The position numbers and the translations under genes are program-made. A stretch of DNA of 64,000 nt. Source: Embiotoca jacksoni (lineage: Eukaryota > Chordata > Actinopteri > Embiotocidae). Below are positions 45,050 to 57,900 of this stretch, one piece after another. The notes below the pieces were generated by a model that ran no database searches, was not told the DNA's origin, and worked only from the letters and a program-made list of their open reading frames with translations. Every line of letters starts with the position of its first letter. Position 1 is the first letter of the stretch. The DNA lies in assembly GCA_022577435.1 (NCBI GenBank), contig JAKOON010000008.1, positions 22,293,501 to 22,357,500 on the forward strand, written 5' to 3'.

Positions 45050-48000
45050 ACCTCTCCATCTTTCTCCTTCGTTCTCTTCCCTCTCACCTCTCGCCCTCTC
45101 CGACTCCCCCGTCCCTCCGCTGCACTGAGGAGACACCTTAAACTGCTCTCTTTTCTGCCTTCTCCTCTGGTGCTACTCACCACTACTGACACACACTACC
45201 CCGGCCACACGCCTTCACCACGGTTCCCCTTTGTATCCACCATCACCTTACAGTATGTGAACAAACAAAAACAACGAACTGCCTTTGTGCTCTTCTCCGC
45301 TGTGAGGACTCAGAGCAGGAACGGTTTGTTCCTCGACATCTACCCAACAGCGACACTCTGCGGAGGCGTTGACCAAACACTATCAAGTCAAGCTAAAAGG
45401 AAAGCCAGAGCACCATTTAAGAGTAGTTCAGTGAGAAACAAGAGCACACAAGAAGCCTCCTGTTACAGTAAACCAGGAGGGTGCTGCAGTCGGTGCCCAT
45501 TTACTGCACCTCTAAGAAGCTCACTGCTTATCACCGCCAAGGCCACATAGCCTAGTCTGCTGTCTTAACCAACACAGCGTCTTTGTAATATGTATGTATG
45601 TTACTCACAGATGTAGTAAGTGTGTCTGCGTGCGCCCGTGTAGACCCGAGAGTTAAGGACCCATGACAGAGCGTGTGGTCTTTGTGTTCGGTTGGCGTGA
45701 TCCGAGTTGTCTGTTCACCTTCTACTGGCCCATATAGTGTCTGTTCTTTTTGGGTGAGTCGTCGCTCTGTTCTTTATAGAAAATGTACAGAAAAAAAAAA
45801 AATGAAGTATTACGGTGGGATTTTTCCACATCATTTCCAGATCATTACATCCTCCTCACACTTATGTTCGAACGCACCTGAATCGAAAGTGTTCGGTGCT
45901 TAACCAGACATGACCAGGGATCAACCCCAGAACGGGAACCATGCACATTCCCACGGTCGCATTCTATCACTTTGATTCAATGCACTTTACACACTGTATG
46001 CCACAATCCTTCTTTCTTTTTCCTTATTAGTCGAAGCGCAGGTTTGGAGATTGTTTGTGGTTTAGCTCTTCTTGTAACACGGAAGAAAAACGGGAGGGAG
46101 CAAGGATGATAACAAAAAGTTAGATGACTCAAATGTTCCCTGTGTCGTCTGTTGTCGGTGTCTTTGAGCCCTCTTACTCGTTCTTCTGCCTTTGATCAGC
46201 TGCAGGTCCAGCCAAGACTCTGATGTTCTTCTGTTACTGCACAGATACTGACCCACTGCCACTGCTCAGAGGCAAACACTCATTTGGTTCAAACATCTTA
46301 GTATCGTTCTGCATTCTCCAGCACTCGATCCTGTAGTTTTGAATTGTTGAAAATGCAGTCCACTGATTGGCCCGTGTGGTGCTATTAAAGGGAAAGTTCA
46401 GCAACGTGAAGCGGATTCTTAGTTTTGTTTTTAATAATCTGAGCTGTGAGGTTTGATGAGTAGGAGGGCCGAAGATACCAAAGCTAAATCAAACGTTTAT
46501 TTTTGTGGATTGTTTGTAAAATACTGGTGATTGTTTTATTGTAAAATTAGATGGAAAATGCTGCATGCAAGAAAGAAGATGGATTTCAATTCTAGGGAAT
46601 ATTTCTAACTAATTTCTTGACTGGGCTGAGCGTGAAAGGTGATTTAAAAGATGATCACAAACCTGTCTTGATGAAATCATTCTGCAATACTTAGACTTGA
46701 AGACTTTCCAAAAAACCTGAATCTAATGGAGAACTTGTCGTAAGGGCTCAGGAAGCTTCTTCCAAGGCTAAATCCAGCCAAGAAATCTGTGGTCTAAAAC
46801 CTGCTACTGAACACTGTGATGAGACACATGGCTAGTTTGAAATGGGGATCGACAACAGTGCACCAAGGTTTGTGTGTTATAATACCTGGATGATAGTATT
46901 TGTGTGTAGCTGGTAGAGTTTATTTGAGTCACAGGACGTTTTGGCTCATCAAGGCGCTTCATAACAGAGTACACACTGGCAGTCGAAGTCTGCAGAATAT
47001 ATATATTAAAAAAAAAAGAATAAAAAAAAAAAAAAAGAATTATGAGACAATATCTGTTGATGCTGAACCATTTTTCAGTGTTTGTTTACATCACCTCTGA
47101 CTCCGCGTAAAAAAAACATGAGGAACTGGAATAACGTCTTTGTGTCCATTAGTTACAACATTACGGCTTTAGAGTAACATTTCTGACTTTCGAAATTAGC
47201 ACCTCAGTATAAGACCTTTCGGTCAAATCAATAGTACTGTAAAGGTGATTCTGATCACTGCTGAAATCAAATCTATTCTTCTTTTGGACATCTCCGTGAC
47301 TGCAGATATTTTTTCTAGGTGCAATTAGCTTAAACTTCACCCCCTTTGATGGAGATTAGTCTGAACAAATACTATCAAAATCCAGGTATTAATCTCACTA
47401 ATGCTTGTTCGGCTAATATTAAACAAAAGGGGATTCACTGATCCAACTTTATCTCCCTGAACTCAAGGCGTCAGCCAATACCGAGCACCAGTCTGATAAC
47501 AATGCCCTATTTTCCCCTCATTTGAAGTCCGCTCTCTTCAGTGTGTGGAGCTTATTGGAATAAATTAATATCCTCTAATGTAAACTGAGACGAGGACTTG
47601 CTGTGACAGTAAATCATCAGTCATGATCCTGAAAGTGGAAACACTACAGTCAACAATGAAGCTGGATTTAATGTGGATCAGTGACATCGCCGACATCCAA
47701 CTCACTTCATGAAGTGTTTTGGTCGGCCTGCCCTCTGCCTCCAGCATCGTTCAAACCACTGTTGCCATCTGTTGTCAGGGAGACCGAACTGCAACTGCCA
47801 GTTATTCATGGCAAACATCCTCTCATCAGCCAGATTATACAGTTCATGATTCACCCTGTCTGCAACTCTCATTTAAAAAAAACTATCAGGTGTGGTTTGG
47901 GTTTATTCTGGCTCGTGGAAAAATCAGATGAATATCGATGACACCAGCACAAACCCACTTTCTGCAGCCGGAGCCATTTGTGTTCTTTTTAAGATGTTTT

Positions 48001-48920
48001 GCCTCACCCCAACTTTGCACAAAAATGCAGGTTTGGATGTATTATTTAGATGTATTTTTTTCTAGTTGAGTATTTTGGGTTATTTTTATTTCAATTTTGT
48101 ATTGTTTTTATGACTCTTTGTGTTGTTTGTTTGTGCAAATGCAGCAGAGCGTGAGTGTTGATGAGTAAACATACAGTAGGTCTATACTGTGTCATATCAC
48201 CACCTCTGATCAACAGAAACCAAAACTTGTTCACTTTAAGCAAAATAGATTAATAAAGACGGTGTATATTCAAATATTTGAGGGACCAGGGCTAAAAAAG
48301 AAACTAAAAAGTAAAGGCAATAGCCAACCAGGAGGGATTCTGTTGTTATTTTTTCAACACTAATGTGACAGAAAATGGTATCAAAGTATATTAGACCAAA
48401 ACATGTCATACACATTAGGATAATTTTGTCATGGAGTATGGGATCTGAAATGTGGTTTTACTGTATTGATATAAGAATGTGCTCCTCTGTGTTTATCCTA
48501 ACCCCTGTGCTTAAAGCAACGAGATTGTGGGCTCGTGTTTAATTGCTTGGAAAATTAAAATATCCCCCGTGACTTTAAGTATCAGTAAATCCAAAAAGAC
48601 TTCTTTGATTGGAATGAACATCGCTCGTTGTTGTGTTATTAGAAAAAAAAAAAATCAGCCCCAAGCAAGTGGATGGGAGCCCACTGTGTGTTAACCTACA
48701 GTGATCATTATACAGCTTTAGTTTTTTTCTTTATTTGTTTACAGACTTCCTAAAGGACCGTTAAGGGGTGCAGTGATGACTGGAAGGGGCACACATAGTC
48801 ACACAACACGATGTTCTCTGATACCGAACACTGGGTGTTTTTGTTGAGGAAAACCAGTGGTGTGTGTGTGATCTAAATATGTGAGGAAACATGGTTATTG
48901 TGTTCCAAAATAAATTATTT
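45050..48920 (+). other. abhd2: Probable long abhd2 3' UTR
   Basis: From the stop codon to the AATAAA at 48909-48914 there is no other gene on this strand. An alternative signal lies at 48252-48257. Mammalian ABHD2 also has a 3' UTR of several kilobases. Open frames in this stretch (for example 45170-45550) show no family resemblance. Confidence 0.55.
48909..48914 (+). terminator. abhd2: Polyadenylation signal, abhd2 distal
   Basis: AATAAA in a T-rich context, about 3.9 kb past the stop codon and about 0.8 kb before the opposing rlbp1 3' end. Confidence 0.45.
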
Positions 48921-49029
48921 TCTCAAAAGAAAAAACATTATTTTTCTCTTTACTTGAGTTTCTTTTTTTCTTTTTTTTTTTTAAACCTCTTGAGCACAAA
49001 TGTCACTAAAAACTGATTTAACAAAGGGA

Positions 49030-49290
49030 TCACCATAATGGGGACAGTGAAGCCCCCTGGTGGCCCCCTTTATACCTCCGCATTATGTTGTCCATCCGTC
49101 CGTCCCATACTCTTAAATGCAGTATCTCAGGAACATCTTGAGGGAATTTCTTAACATTAGGAAAAAGCTTTCACTTGATCCCAATGCATGGACTGATTAG
49201 ATTTTGAAGAATGAAGGTCGAAGGTCCCGTGACCTCATAAAATACGTCTGTCACTATACCTCGATAATTTATGCACGTAATTATAAGAAA
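49030..49290. repeat. Interspersed repeat (CTCAGGAACATCTTGAGGGAAT type)
   Basis: The run ATCTCAGGAACATCTTGAGG, then GACTGATTAGATTTTG, then GGTCGAAGGTCCCGTGACCT resembles a repeat widely dispersed in fish and other animal genomes. The class is not assigned from memory. A CTCF-like motif (minus strand, CCACCAGGGGGC, 49052-49063) lies at its left edge. Confidence 0.5.
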
Positions 49291-49741
49291 TGAGTGAAAT
49301 GAAGCTCTCTCTTTGCCACTTTTTTTTTTCTTTATTGTTGATAAAGAAAAAAAAATGCAAAGAAAACCGTAAAGTAATTTTCTCAGTGTGCAGACCCTGA
49401 AAAAACTTCATTTTAAGTAACCGTACTCATGTCAACATGTGGTATGTTTGACATGAATTACAAATCGATTCATGATCACGCTTCAGCCTGAGGTGAGCCT
49501 GAAAACTGGCCTTATCCAAGATGGCAAGTCTGAAGGAGATTGGTTTCTATGGTAACTTAGATTGGATTCATTTAAACCTCCTTCATGAAACAGAATTAGG
49601 CCGAGGTGAAAATGCGGATGAAGTAATCCTGGTTTAGGTGGTAATACTGCTTTCGGGTCAAAGAGAAGAACAAGTGGAGGAATACTAAAAAGGTCAATTC
49701 ATACGAGACTACAGACACACACACAAAAAAAAAAAATCTAT

Positions 49742-49747
49742 TTTATT
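49742..49747 (-). terminator. rlbp1: Polyadenylation signal of rlbp1
   Basis: AATAAA on the minus strand about 680 nt past the rlbp1 stop codon, giving a 3' UTR that ends before the convergent abhd2 transcript. Confidence 0.5.
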
Positions 49748-50424
49748 GAACGTTTCTTTATGCAATACAAATTTCAGAAAGATCTTTACGGTACTTGAGG
49801 CATCTGAGTATCACAACTTACACGATACTGCAGATCTTGAAACAAGGCTGTGAAGCCTAGGAGCTGTTTCCAAGGCACTACATCAGGAGGCCAGCGCTCC
49901 TCAAACAAGAATCTAATGCAGGCGTATCCCTCGTCAGTTTCCTCCCTACATACGGTTCTAAAATTTACCCTTGAGACTGTAACACACAGAATCTGTACTC
50001 ATTCATCTGACCGGGTAGTAGGCACGAGGCTTTTGTAAAATTGAAATATTTATAAGGCAAAGAACACAAAAGCAAAACTCATTCTGTTTTGTAATCTAGA
50101 TCATCACATCGACTGTCACGTTCTTCTTCCGCTCATGCAATAACAAGCAACGTCAGTGCTGTGAAGTTACAACTATGAAACTATCAATTATTCTCTCTGT
50201 GATATCTAAACGTCCTTTTTCTTTCCCATTTATATCATATAACTCATCTGCAAACCGTCCCCCGATTCTAACTCTAGACACTTCTTTTTGCTCTTAGAAA
50301 CTGCCTGAATAATAGAAAAAAAATGTCAACCTAGCTTCACAATAGACCGTATCTCTGATCTGATCACAAATGAAGCACCTTGGGTGAAGGGCTCTCTACT
50401 CCCTATAATGAGAGGATTGTTCTT

Positions 50425-50701
50425 TCAGAGAGCCGTATCTTCAGAGCCAAAAAGCTTGGTGGCGACGGCCTGGTGGTCAATCACGGAGGCCTTTCCATCA
50501 AAATCCACAGGCAGGATATCCGCATTAAATTCTTTGAGGTAGTTGTCCAGCTCTTCACCGTGAACAAAGACCTGAGGGAAGTTACAAACAGGATTCAGAT
50601 GATGGTAAAATCACATGCAGCTGTCAGGAAAACAAAGATTGAGATTTGAGCTGAGGAGCAGCTGATGAGCAGCTGATAAGCAGCTGAGTGTGTGCGTGTG
50701 C

Positions 50702-50741
<40 letters not shown>

Positions 50742-53279
50742 TGGCTCGCCCGTACCCTCTCCAGCAGCTTGCTCTTCATGAAGGGTTTCACCACGTTGTA
50801 TGTAGTGGTGAAGTACCAGGGCTGGTGGGTGACGTGGACGGCCTTAAAACGGGCGGGAAACGAGTCCTGCAGAAAAATACACAAACAGATTTTTAAAAAG
50901 CAGCTCTGAGGCTTCACATCTCGGCTTCCCTTTTCAATCTCTTCCGACCTGCAGCATGTCCACCATCTTCTTGAGCTCAGCAGGCTTTATTCCTGAGGCG
51001 TGCTGCATGGTGAAGCCTTTGAAATTCTCAATCAGGACAAAGCCATTGATCTGGGTCTCTTCATTCTCAAGCAGTTTCTCCAGGATCACACAATACGCCC
51101 TCAAGATCTGTTACGAAGATGCATTTTAATTTATGATTATGATTTTCAGGTGCATTTCGGTCAAAGAGCTGCAGCTCTCTGTTGCTTTCCAGCTACCTCG
51201 TCGAAGGTGACCTCCTCCAGGTCCCAGTTGTCGATGTTGAAGAGCAGGACCACGCGGCCATACTTGTCCCTGCTGGGCAGAACCACGGGGTAGCCGGCCT
51301 CGATGGTGCTGCGGACCGCCTCGGGGGTCAGGTTCTCAAACAGCTCGGGGTACTCCTTCCTGAAGCGCACATAACCTAGAGGACCCCCAAAAACACACAC
51401 ACACACACTCACCTGCACTGAAAGATCAACTGGGTTCTCTTACCGAGCGCTGACAGTTCCCAAACCATCTGAGCTCACTGCAGGTCACTGATGAGCCAAA
51501 CACAATGACACTACTGTCTCTTCATACTGAGGCACCAATTAACCCACAGTAAATGCGTGTGCACGTGCATGATATGTGTGTGTGTTTTCAGCGAGGAGCA
51601 ATTAACCCTACAGAACAAGTTCACATCACATTCAGCTCTCACACTAGCAAGCTCTCCGTCTATATTCATAGATGTGCGAGTGTGTTTTCTTGTGTTTCTG
51701 TCTTTGTGAGGAACAACATTAACAAGAGGAGGGGAAAAAATGAAATTGTTTAAATGATGTAAATTAAAGTTGGGATTCATTTGGAGGTTTGTGGTTAGAA
51801 AAAGGCCTTTTATTCAACATTTTCATCATCAAGAAGACTGAAAAATATAATTGTGTGCGAGTCCAAAGCACACACATAAACCATAACGAAGTCAAAGGTG
51901 TCCTCTCATTGTCGTGTCAAATTTCTTTGCTTTTTAATATCCTCTTCTCTCCCTGACCAGCACAGTCAGCACAGGACCACTCGAGTTCCCAGCAGAACAC
52001 TGTGTGTTCACGAGTAAAGTAAACTTGCTGTCCTATTTGGACACAAAGGCGGGCTTTGTTAGGCCAAACTCGGAGGCATCTCGAAGCCCCCAATTAATGA
52101 ACACATGCCTCCCTGTCGCAGAGATTCATGCAAACAAGGAGCACAAAAGAGGTCTCACCATCAATTACTGAAGCTATTGGAAAACGTCTGCAGAAACCGA
52201 CTCAAATGATAGAATATTGTGGACAACATATCCCTTTTGCGATCTCAATTTGTGTCCAAAGTCCTCCATAAAAAGTCAACTAATAGTTGGCCCCCTCCGT
52301 CACTCACCTTTCATGAGCTCGTGGGCTCTGACAACGTCAAACTTGCGGGCTCTGAGGAAGCGCAGCATCAGAGCGTCTGGTTTGTCTCCGAAGCGCTCCA
52401 GCACCAGCTTGGCCAGGTCGTCTCCCTCCGCTGCCCTCTCCTTCATCATGGCCCGCAGGTCTTTCAGTGATGACACCCGGCTCTCGTCTGTCTCATTCAG
52501 CTCATCCTTTGCCTGAAAGGTTGAGCAGAAAAAAACACGTAAAACATCCATTATTTCCAAACTACATCACCTCGTGAAAAGGCGTAATGTTGAGGGACAA
52601 AACGAGCATCACGTCTGTTTGGATCTTGTCTTTGTCTGCTGCCATCCACAGAAACTGTTATTTTACCTTTTGCACAGTGTGACCAGGCAGTTTGTGGCAT
52701 GGCCCAAACACCAACCCATGATCCTTCACTGTCAAATGCTCCAGCTTTGACCTCATGGCCTGCTCCTCCTCTGACACCATCCGGAAAGATCCAGTCTGCA
52801 AACAGATGAGTGAACCTCCAACTTACGCAGGTTATTACCAATCAGATTTCCCTCCCGTTTCTTTGGTATCCTGCCATATATTAGCGCATCAGTTTGTCTT
52901 TAATGTCCCCGTTGTAAACCTTCAGTAGCTGCAGTTTTTAAAACAATATAAAAAGGGACTTTGTTTTTCAACAAATGATGCACACCAGTGAACGTCTGGT
53001 TAATCTGCTTCACATGATTACAGAAGGCACTTCTAAAGCCACTTCTTTAAAAACAGCTTAGGGATCCATCCCAGAGCCAGCATCTACTGGCAAAATAACA
53101 GTGCTTAAGCAGCATCATGCGCTGACACTCGAACCTCCGAGAGCTAATGCTTTTCACCCGGATCCAAATTATTTAACCACTGAGGTAGGAGCCAGACAGT
53201 GAAGCAGCCTAAACAGAGACAAAGTTATACTAAAACACTCTTTGGATTGTTGAAAAGTAATCAAACTTACAGCAGCCAT
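50425..53279 (-). CDS. rlbp1: Retinaldehyde-binding protein 1 (CRALBP)
   Basis: Cytosolic carrier of 11-cis-retinal and 11-cis-retinol in retinal pigment epithelium and Müller glia, part of the visual cycle. Seven coding exons: 53279-53271 (Met-Ala-Ala), 52795-52667, 52512-52308, 51375-51197, 51107-50949, 50866-50756 and 50571-50425. They join in frame to 939 nt, 312 aa (human 317). The CRAL-TRIO N-terminal helices (LVLERFGDKPDALMLRFLRA) are followed by the lipid-binding domain, with DKYGRVVLLFNIDNWD, GFVLIENFKGFTMQ and HVTHQPWYFTTTYNVVKPF. The C-terminus is TKLFGSEDTAL. A 5' UTR exon continues to 53311, and a further non-coding exon ends at 54507 before GTAAGG. Whether this is the a or b teleost copy cannot be told from the window. 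Confidence 0.95.
50705..50739. repeat. rlbp1: (GT)n / (CA)n microsatellite next to an rlbp1 splice donor
   Basis: About 17 repeat units inside a 184-bp intron. Read on the transcribed strand this is a CA repeat beginning 16 nt downstream of the donor at 50755. Confidence 0.9.
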
Positions 53280-54506
53280 GGTTGCAGCGTCTCACAGCAG
53301 CTACGCCAATACTGTGGAGAAAGCAGAATTGGCACAAACAGAACATAAGCACATCAAACCGTGAAGAGAGTCTGTAGCGTTTCTGTCAAAATGATCGACG
53401 CAGGAGTCTGTTTGTGTCTGAGTTCGGGAAAGGCCATGAAATCAAGAACCAGTCCAGTTATTGATGTATCACATAATAAAAGAAGCACAAATACCATAAG
53501 CTTCAGTGAAGTCTAACTATTGGGAATTTTCCTCATCAGTGGAGCAGACGTCCTTTTACATGGTGAGTTGACACAAAGGAATACATTTGACTCACAGAGC
53601 GAAGCATCCAATTTTCCCACAAAAATGAATACCTGCTGATCTCTGAACATTTTAACCGCTGCACAGTGAACAAGACTTTTAACCCATTTATCAAGTTGCA
53701 ACTCGATTTTCAAACAAATGTAGAGAGAAATAAGACAAAACACATCATATAATCGGTTGCTTTCTGTGCACGCATGCATAGACGTCAGTGAGAGTTGATA
53801 ATTTATGATTCTGACTCCTGTTGTACAAATTGATGATGGATATAGGAGATTGCCAGCCACCACCTTTGACTAGACAATAGATGCACCACTTGAGTTAAAA
53901 ATCGTCTTCATTGGGAAGAAACTGACTATTTTTGTTAGAAGAGATTCTGGAGGTGTCTTCAGTATAGCAGCTAGCTGAAACTCAGACTGAAATTGGATGC
54001 TTATCTTTGAGATTTGAATGTGTCATACATGAGATGAATTTGTATTGCTCATCAAGAAACCTATTTTCAAAACAAATGACACATTTACAAGATATTTGGA
54101 CCTGTGAGGTTAAATTAGTGTGGCATGAAGCAAATGATATGAGTTGATTTAAAGTTCTTTAACGAAGAATCATGACACATGAAACTCCATCAAAAATGTA
54201 GGCGTGTTAATCTGCCACTTGTCGTGCACAATTAGTTTTAAATACAGACCAAGAAATATTAGAACAACCTAAACAAACAATGCACAATCATAACACTTAC
54301 ACTTTAGGACTTCATTCATTCCTCACAATAAACACGGATTATCTATCATTCAACATCCAATGAAAAGTTGTACTGATTTGTAATTGATTTGACTTGTAAT
54401 GACTTCACTAAATAATACCAGTGTCCTTGTAATGCTAATATATTATTCACTTTTATCTTGTGATCTACCCAGGAGTTATTTTACCCAAAGAGCTGAGCAG
54501 CCTTAC

Positions 54507-54655
54507 CTTAAGCAGACAGGATGAGAGGCCCACAGAGAGAGAGTGGCAGAGGAGAGGACAGGAGCAGAGAGGACCAGGAGGGGAGGAGTTCCCGACAACG
54601 TCACTCAAAGTAGGATTAAAATGACACCGTGGATTACAAAGAGTGGCTAATCTAC
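54507..54655 (-). promoter_or_regulatory. rlbp1: rlbp1 first exon and OTX/CRX-like promoter sites
   Basis: A non-coding first exon probably ends at 54507 (TTAAG before GTAAGG). GGATTA occurs at 54613-54618 and 54631-54636, and TAATCT near 54648-54653. All match the homeodomain core used by OTX2/CRX, which are known regulators of retinal and RPE genes. The start site itself is not visible. Confidence 0.4.
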
Positions 54656-54959
54656 GCAATACAAAACTGTGAAGTGAAGGGGGAGCTGGGGGGAGGAGGA
54701 GCAGTGGATGGGGCTGGTCTGGACTATCACTGCGGTCCTGAGGGGCACCATACAACAACACTGTAAAATAATCATTGTAATAAATTCACAGAAATTAACA
54801 GTATTGTTGAAATCATATCGACATGACAGAGAGGAATTTGACCGAACACAATTCAGAAAACACATTTTCCAAAAATCATTAAGAAAACAGAAACCAGACA
54901 GCAACAACAAAAAAAAAAGACTTCAATCACCAGCTTCTGCTTGGTCACCTCCAGTCTGA

Positions 54960-57900
54960 CTTGCAACCAGTCAAGTTGCAGTTTACATCCACGTGTCAAG
55001 ACTCGTATACGTAGAAATTCCTTGTGTGTTCACATGCTTGGCCAATTTTTTTGGCGTGGCCCGTGTGCCATAACTATTGGCCGCCGTGCCAAAATTTCTC
55101 TCCCTTAGTCTCCACAAACTCGACCGTCCTTATGTACTTGATCCATCAATTTCGAAGAAGAAAGTGTCGGCAAGATTGACAAAAAGGCGCCTGTCCCTCC
55201 CTCCTAAACACCGGGAACATTCTCTTGCGAGTTTTCTCACACTACCGCTCTCTCTTGATATATATAAATATAGATTTGTATTTAGATATAGCGGGATTTC
55301 TAAACCGCACATCCATTTAATTTGTTTTACTTCCTCTAGATGCAATGCATTAGAAATGGACAACACCTACCAAATTGACATACCGCATGTCTGCAGTGAG
55401 CCAATACGCCTACATTTTTAATTTAGCTGAATATTTTTCACCAAGCAGTTTAGAGCTACAATAATTCATTTCAAGCATGGGGACCTTTTTTTTTTTTTAT
55501 CTATTCCCATGCACACTGGCACTGGAACACATTAATGCATAAGATTGGAGCTTCAAACAACGGCCAGTCTCATCCTCCTTTCAGTAAATTAAAGCACATT
55601 CATTTTACTACAATCAGGAAAAATATATCTACACAAAATTCAAGAACTCAAAATGTAGATTATAATTTAAGAGTTCAGCTACATTTCGGCCCTGGAAGCT
55701 GCCAGAACACCACCCACTCACTCAACTAGTTTACCGTGTCAGCTCAGCAACGTAGCTGATGGTGGGCTGACATCATGATGACTCTCATCCAGTTGGACTG
55801 AAGTAGATCTACAAACTGTAAGTCTCACTTTTCTTTAATTGGGTGGTTTTTTTTCCCCTTGGTCACTAACTATTACTCTCTGTCTTTAGGTATTTCTGTC
55901 CCTCTAGCTAATCAATCATGACTTCCCTCCATCATGGCCGCTGTGTGACTCTTTAGTTTCTCGGGCTCTAGCGCTGTCTGTAAAATCAGCCAGTTGCCTC
56001 TTGCGCTCTGAAGGCGTCTTATTTTGCAGGCCATGCCGCATTCCTCTATCTATCCAATGTGGCCACCATGCTTTGACTTTGTGTCCATCCAGTCAGCTTT
56101 GATCACTATTGGTTCAATAACTTTTTTTTTAGTTGGCCCACGATCTGGAAAGTTATAATAATATAAATAATGCATTTCATTAGTTAAGGGGCTACTTTGA
56201 CCAAGGCTGAGGAAAACTATCCATCTGACAACAATTTCAGATTGTCTTTTACGTAGACTCACTCAATTTTATCAATAGAACGATCTTGATTTGATCAAAT
56301 TATCAATTGGTTGTCACTGTATTGCTGCTGTCAAAATCATCACCACCCAAGTTTTTTTTTAATATTGTACCTTGGCATTCATTCCCTATTGGGGCAAATG
56401 CTGTCTGGTCTCGCTTTGCCAAGTTTAATTCCAAAAGTAGGTCTGTTGTGTCAAAATTTTATGTTTCACTTTGTCAATTCCTGACAACATTCAGTCACGA
56501 GGCAATGTTTTGACCATTTTCTTACTTCGTGGGATGGTTTATAACATCCATGATTAGGGTTTTTACATCGTTTTCATGTTTTTAATACCTGTGCAGTTTC
56601 AGTGTCCACGCTCATGTTTACCTTTCAAAACATCACATTCTATGAAATTGGAGGATTTGTATATGTTTCTCTCCCTGCTTGTCTCTGGTGTGGCAGCTCC
56701 TTCAGACTGGCTGTTAACAGGGATTTCAGCTCGGTACTTCTGTGGAAATGTCATATGAGCGAGACGACCGGCTCTGGCGGAGCACGTACACTCTCAGCTT
56801 CACATTAAAAATGCCTCTCTGAACATTCTTTGAAATCCTCCTCAGAGGGGACCACTTGTTTTGGGTCCCAGATTATAGATTATTTATCCATGATTGCCCA
56901 ACTTCAGACAGATTTACCTCTCTTTTAGTGGCAGTTGTTCATTACAGTGAACTTTGCCAACAAGCATCTCCAAAGCATAAAAAATGAACAAATCATTGTT
57001 GTTTCTATACTTGGAGTTGGGAGATTTTGCTCTGTGTGTTTTTGCTAAGTTAAAATAAGCATCTCCTGTACTTCTAGTAAAACAGATAAGAGTGGTATCA
57101 ATATGCTCAGATTCACCAAAATGGCAAAAAAAGCAACAACTAAATTGCGCATTAATCAAAAACAGTGTTTTATATGATAAACCATAGCCTGCATGTCATC
57201 ACAGCATGAAAATGAAGACCTTAAAGCTACACTTAAAACATAAACTGCATCATGTCTGAGAGCAAAACAGGAGAATAAGTTGAGTGGCATCACTAAGAAG
57301 AGGTTAATGAGCTGTGGGTGAACAGAAGGAGCGTCCATCCCGCACTAAAGCTCGATGCTCTGCTGGGTCTCCTTCCCCCACACACTGAAGCCTCTGTCAT
57401 CCAGAATTGGCAGACTTCCTGTATATTGTTCCTTCGTCAGCACCTCTCATTAGTGGATGTTTATGAATAACCTCCTATTCCCTCGCAGAGACAAACACGG
57501 GTTAACAAGGCTTCCATCTAGCACATCAAACATGGCCAAGTCTTTTTGTCGCTGGGATACTGTTAAGTTCCTTGATGTGAAGAAATTCCTGCCAGTTATG
57601 TCACCCTGCAATAAACTGGCCCGCGTGAGTACAAATACAAACAGAACCATTTCCTCCATATTGTAATTTATACTGTCCTGCTGTTTGAATGTATGAAACA
57701 TTCACGTGATCTCCATTTCAAAGGTTTTCAGACTGGGAAAAAGCCACTTTATCGGTGCATTATCTACATGGTGTGCAGCATTCAGGGTTGGAAAAACAAA
57801 AAAAAATCCACAATTCAAAACCATTTCATGGTGTCACTAAGAAAATTCACGAAGCTCTGTTCTCGTCAAGCTCACCGGTAAATCGTGACACTGTGACAGC

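Noticed and set aside
45170..45550. 126-codon open frame after the abhd2 stop
   Set aside because: Sits in the presumed 3' UTR; composition is unremarkable and no family is recognised.
51000..51379. Plus-strand open frames across rlbp1 exons
   Set aside because: Shadows of the minus-strand CRAL-TRIO coding exons; no independent resemblance.
55077..55421. 114-codon plus-strand open frame in the rlbp1-slc39a1 gap
   Set aside because: No motif, no splice partners and no matching neighbours; possibly old transposon sequence, but I could not show it.
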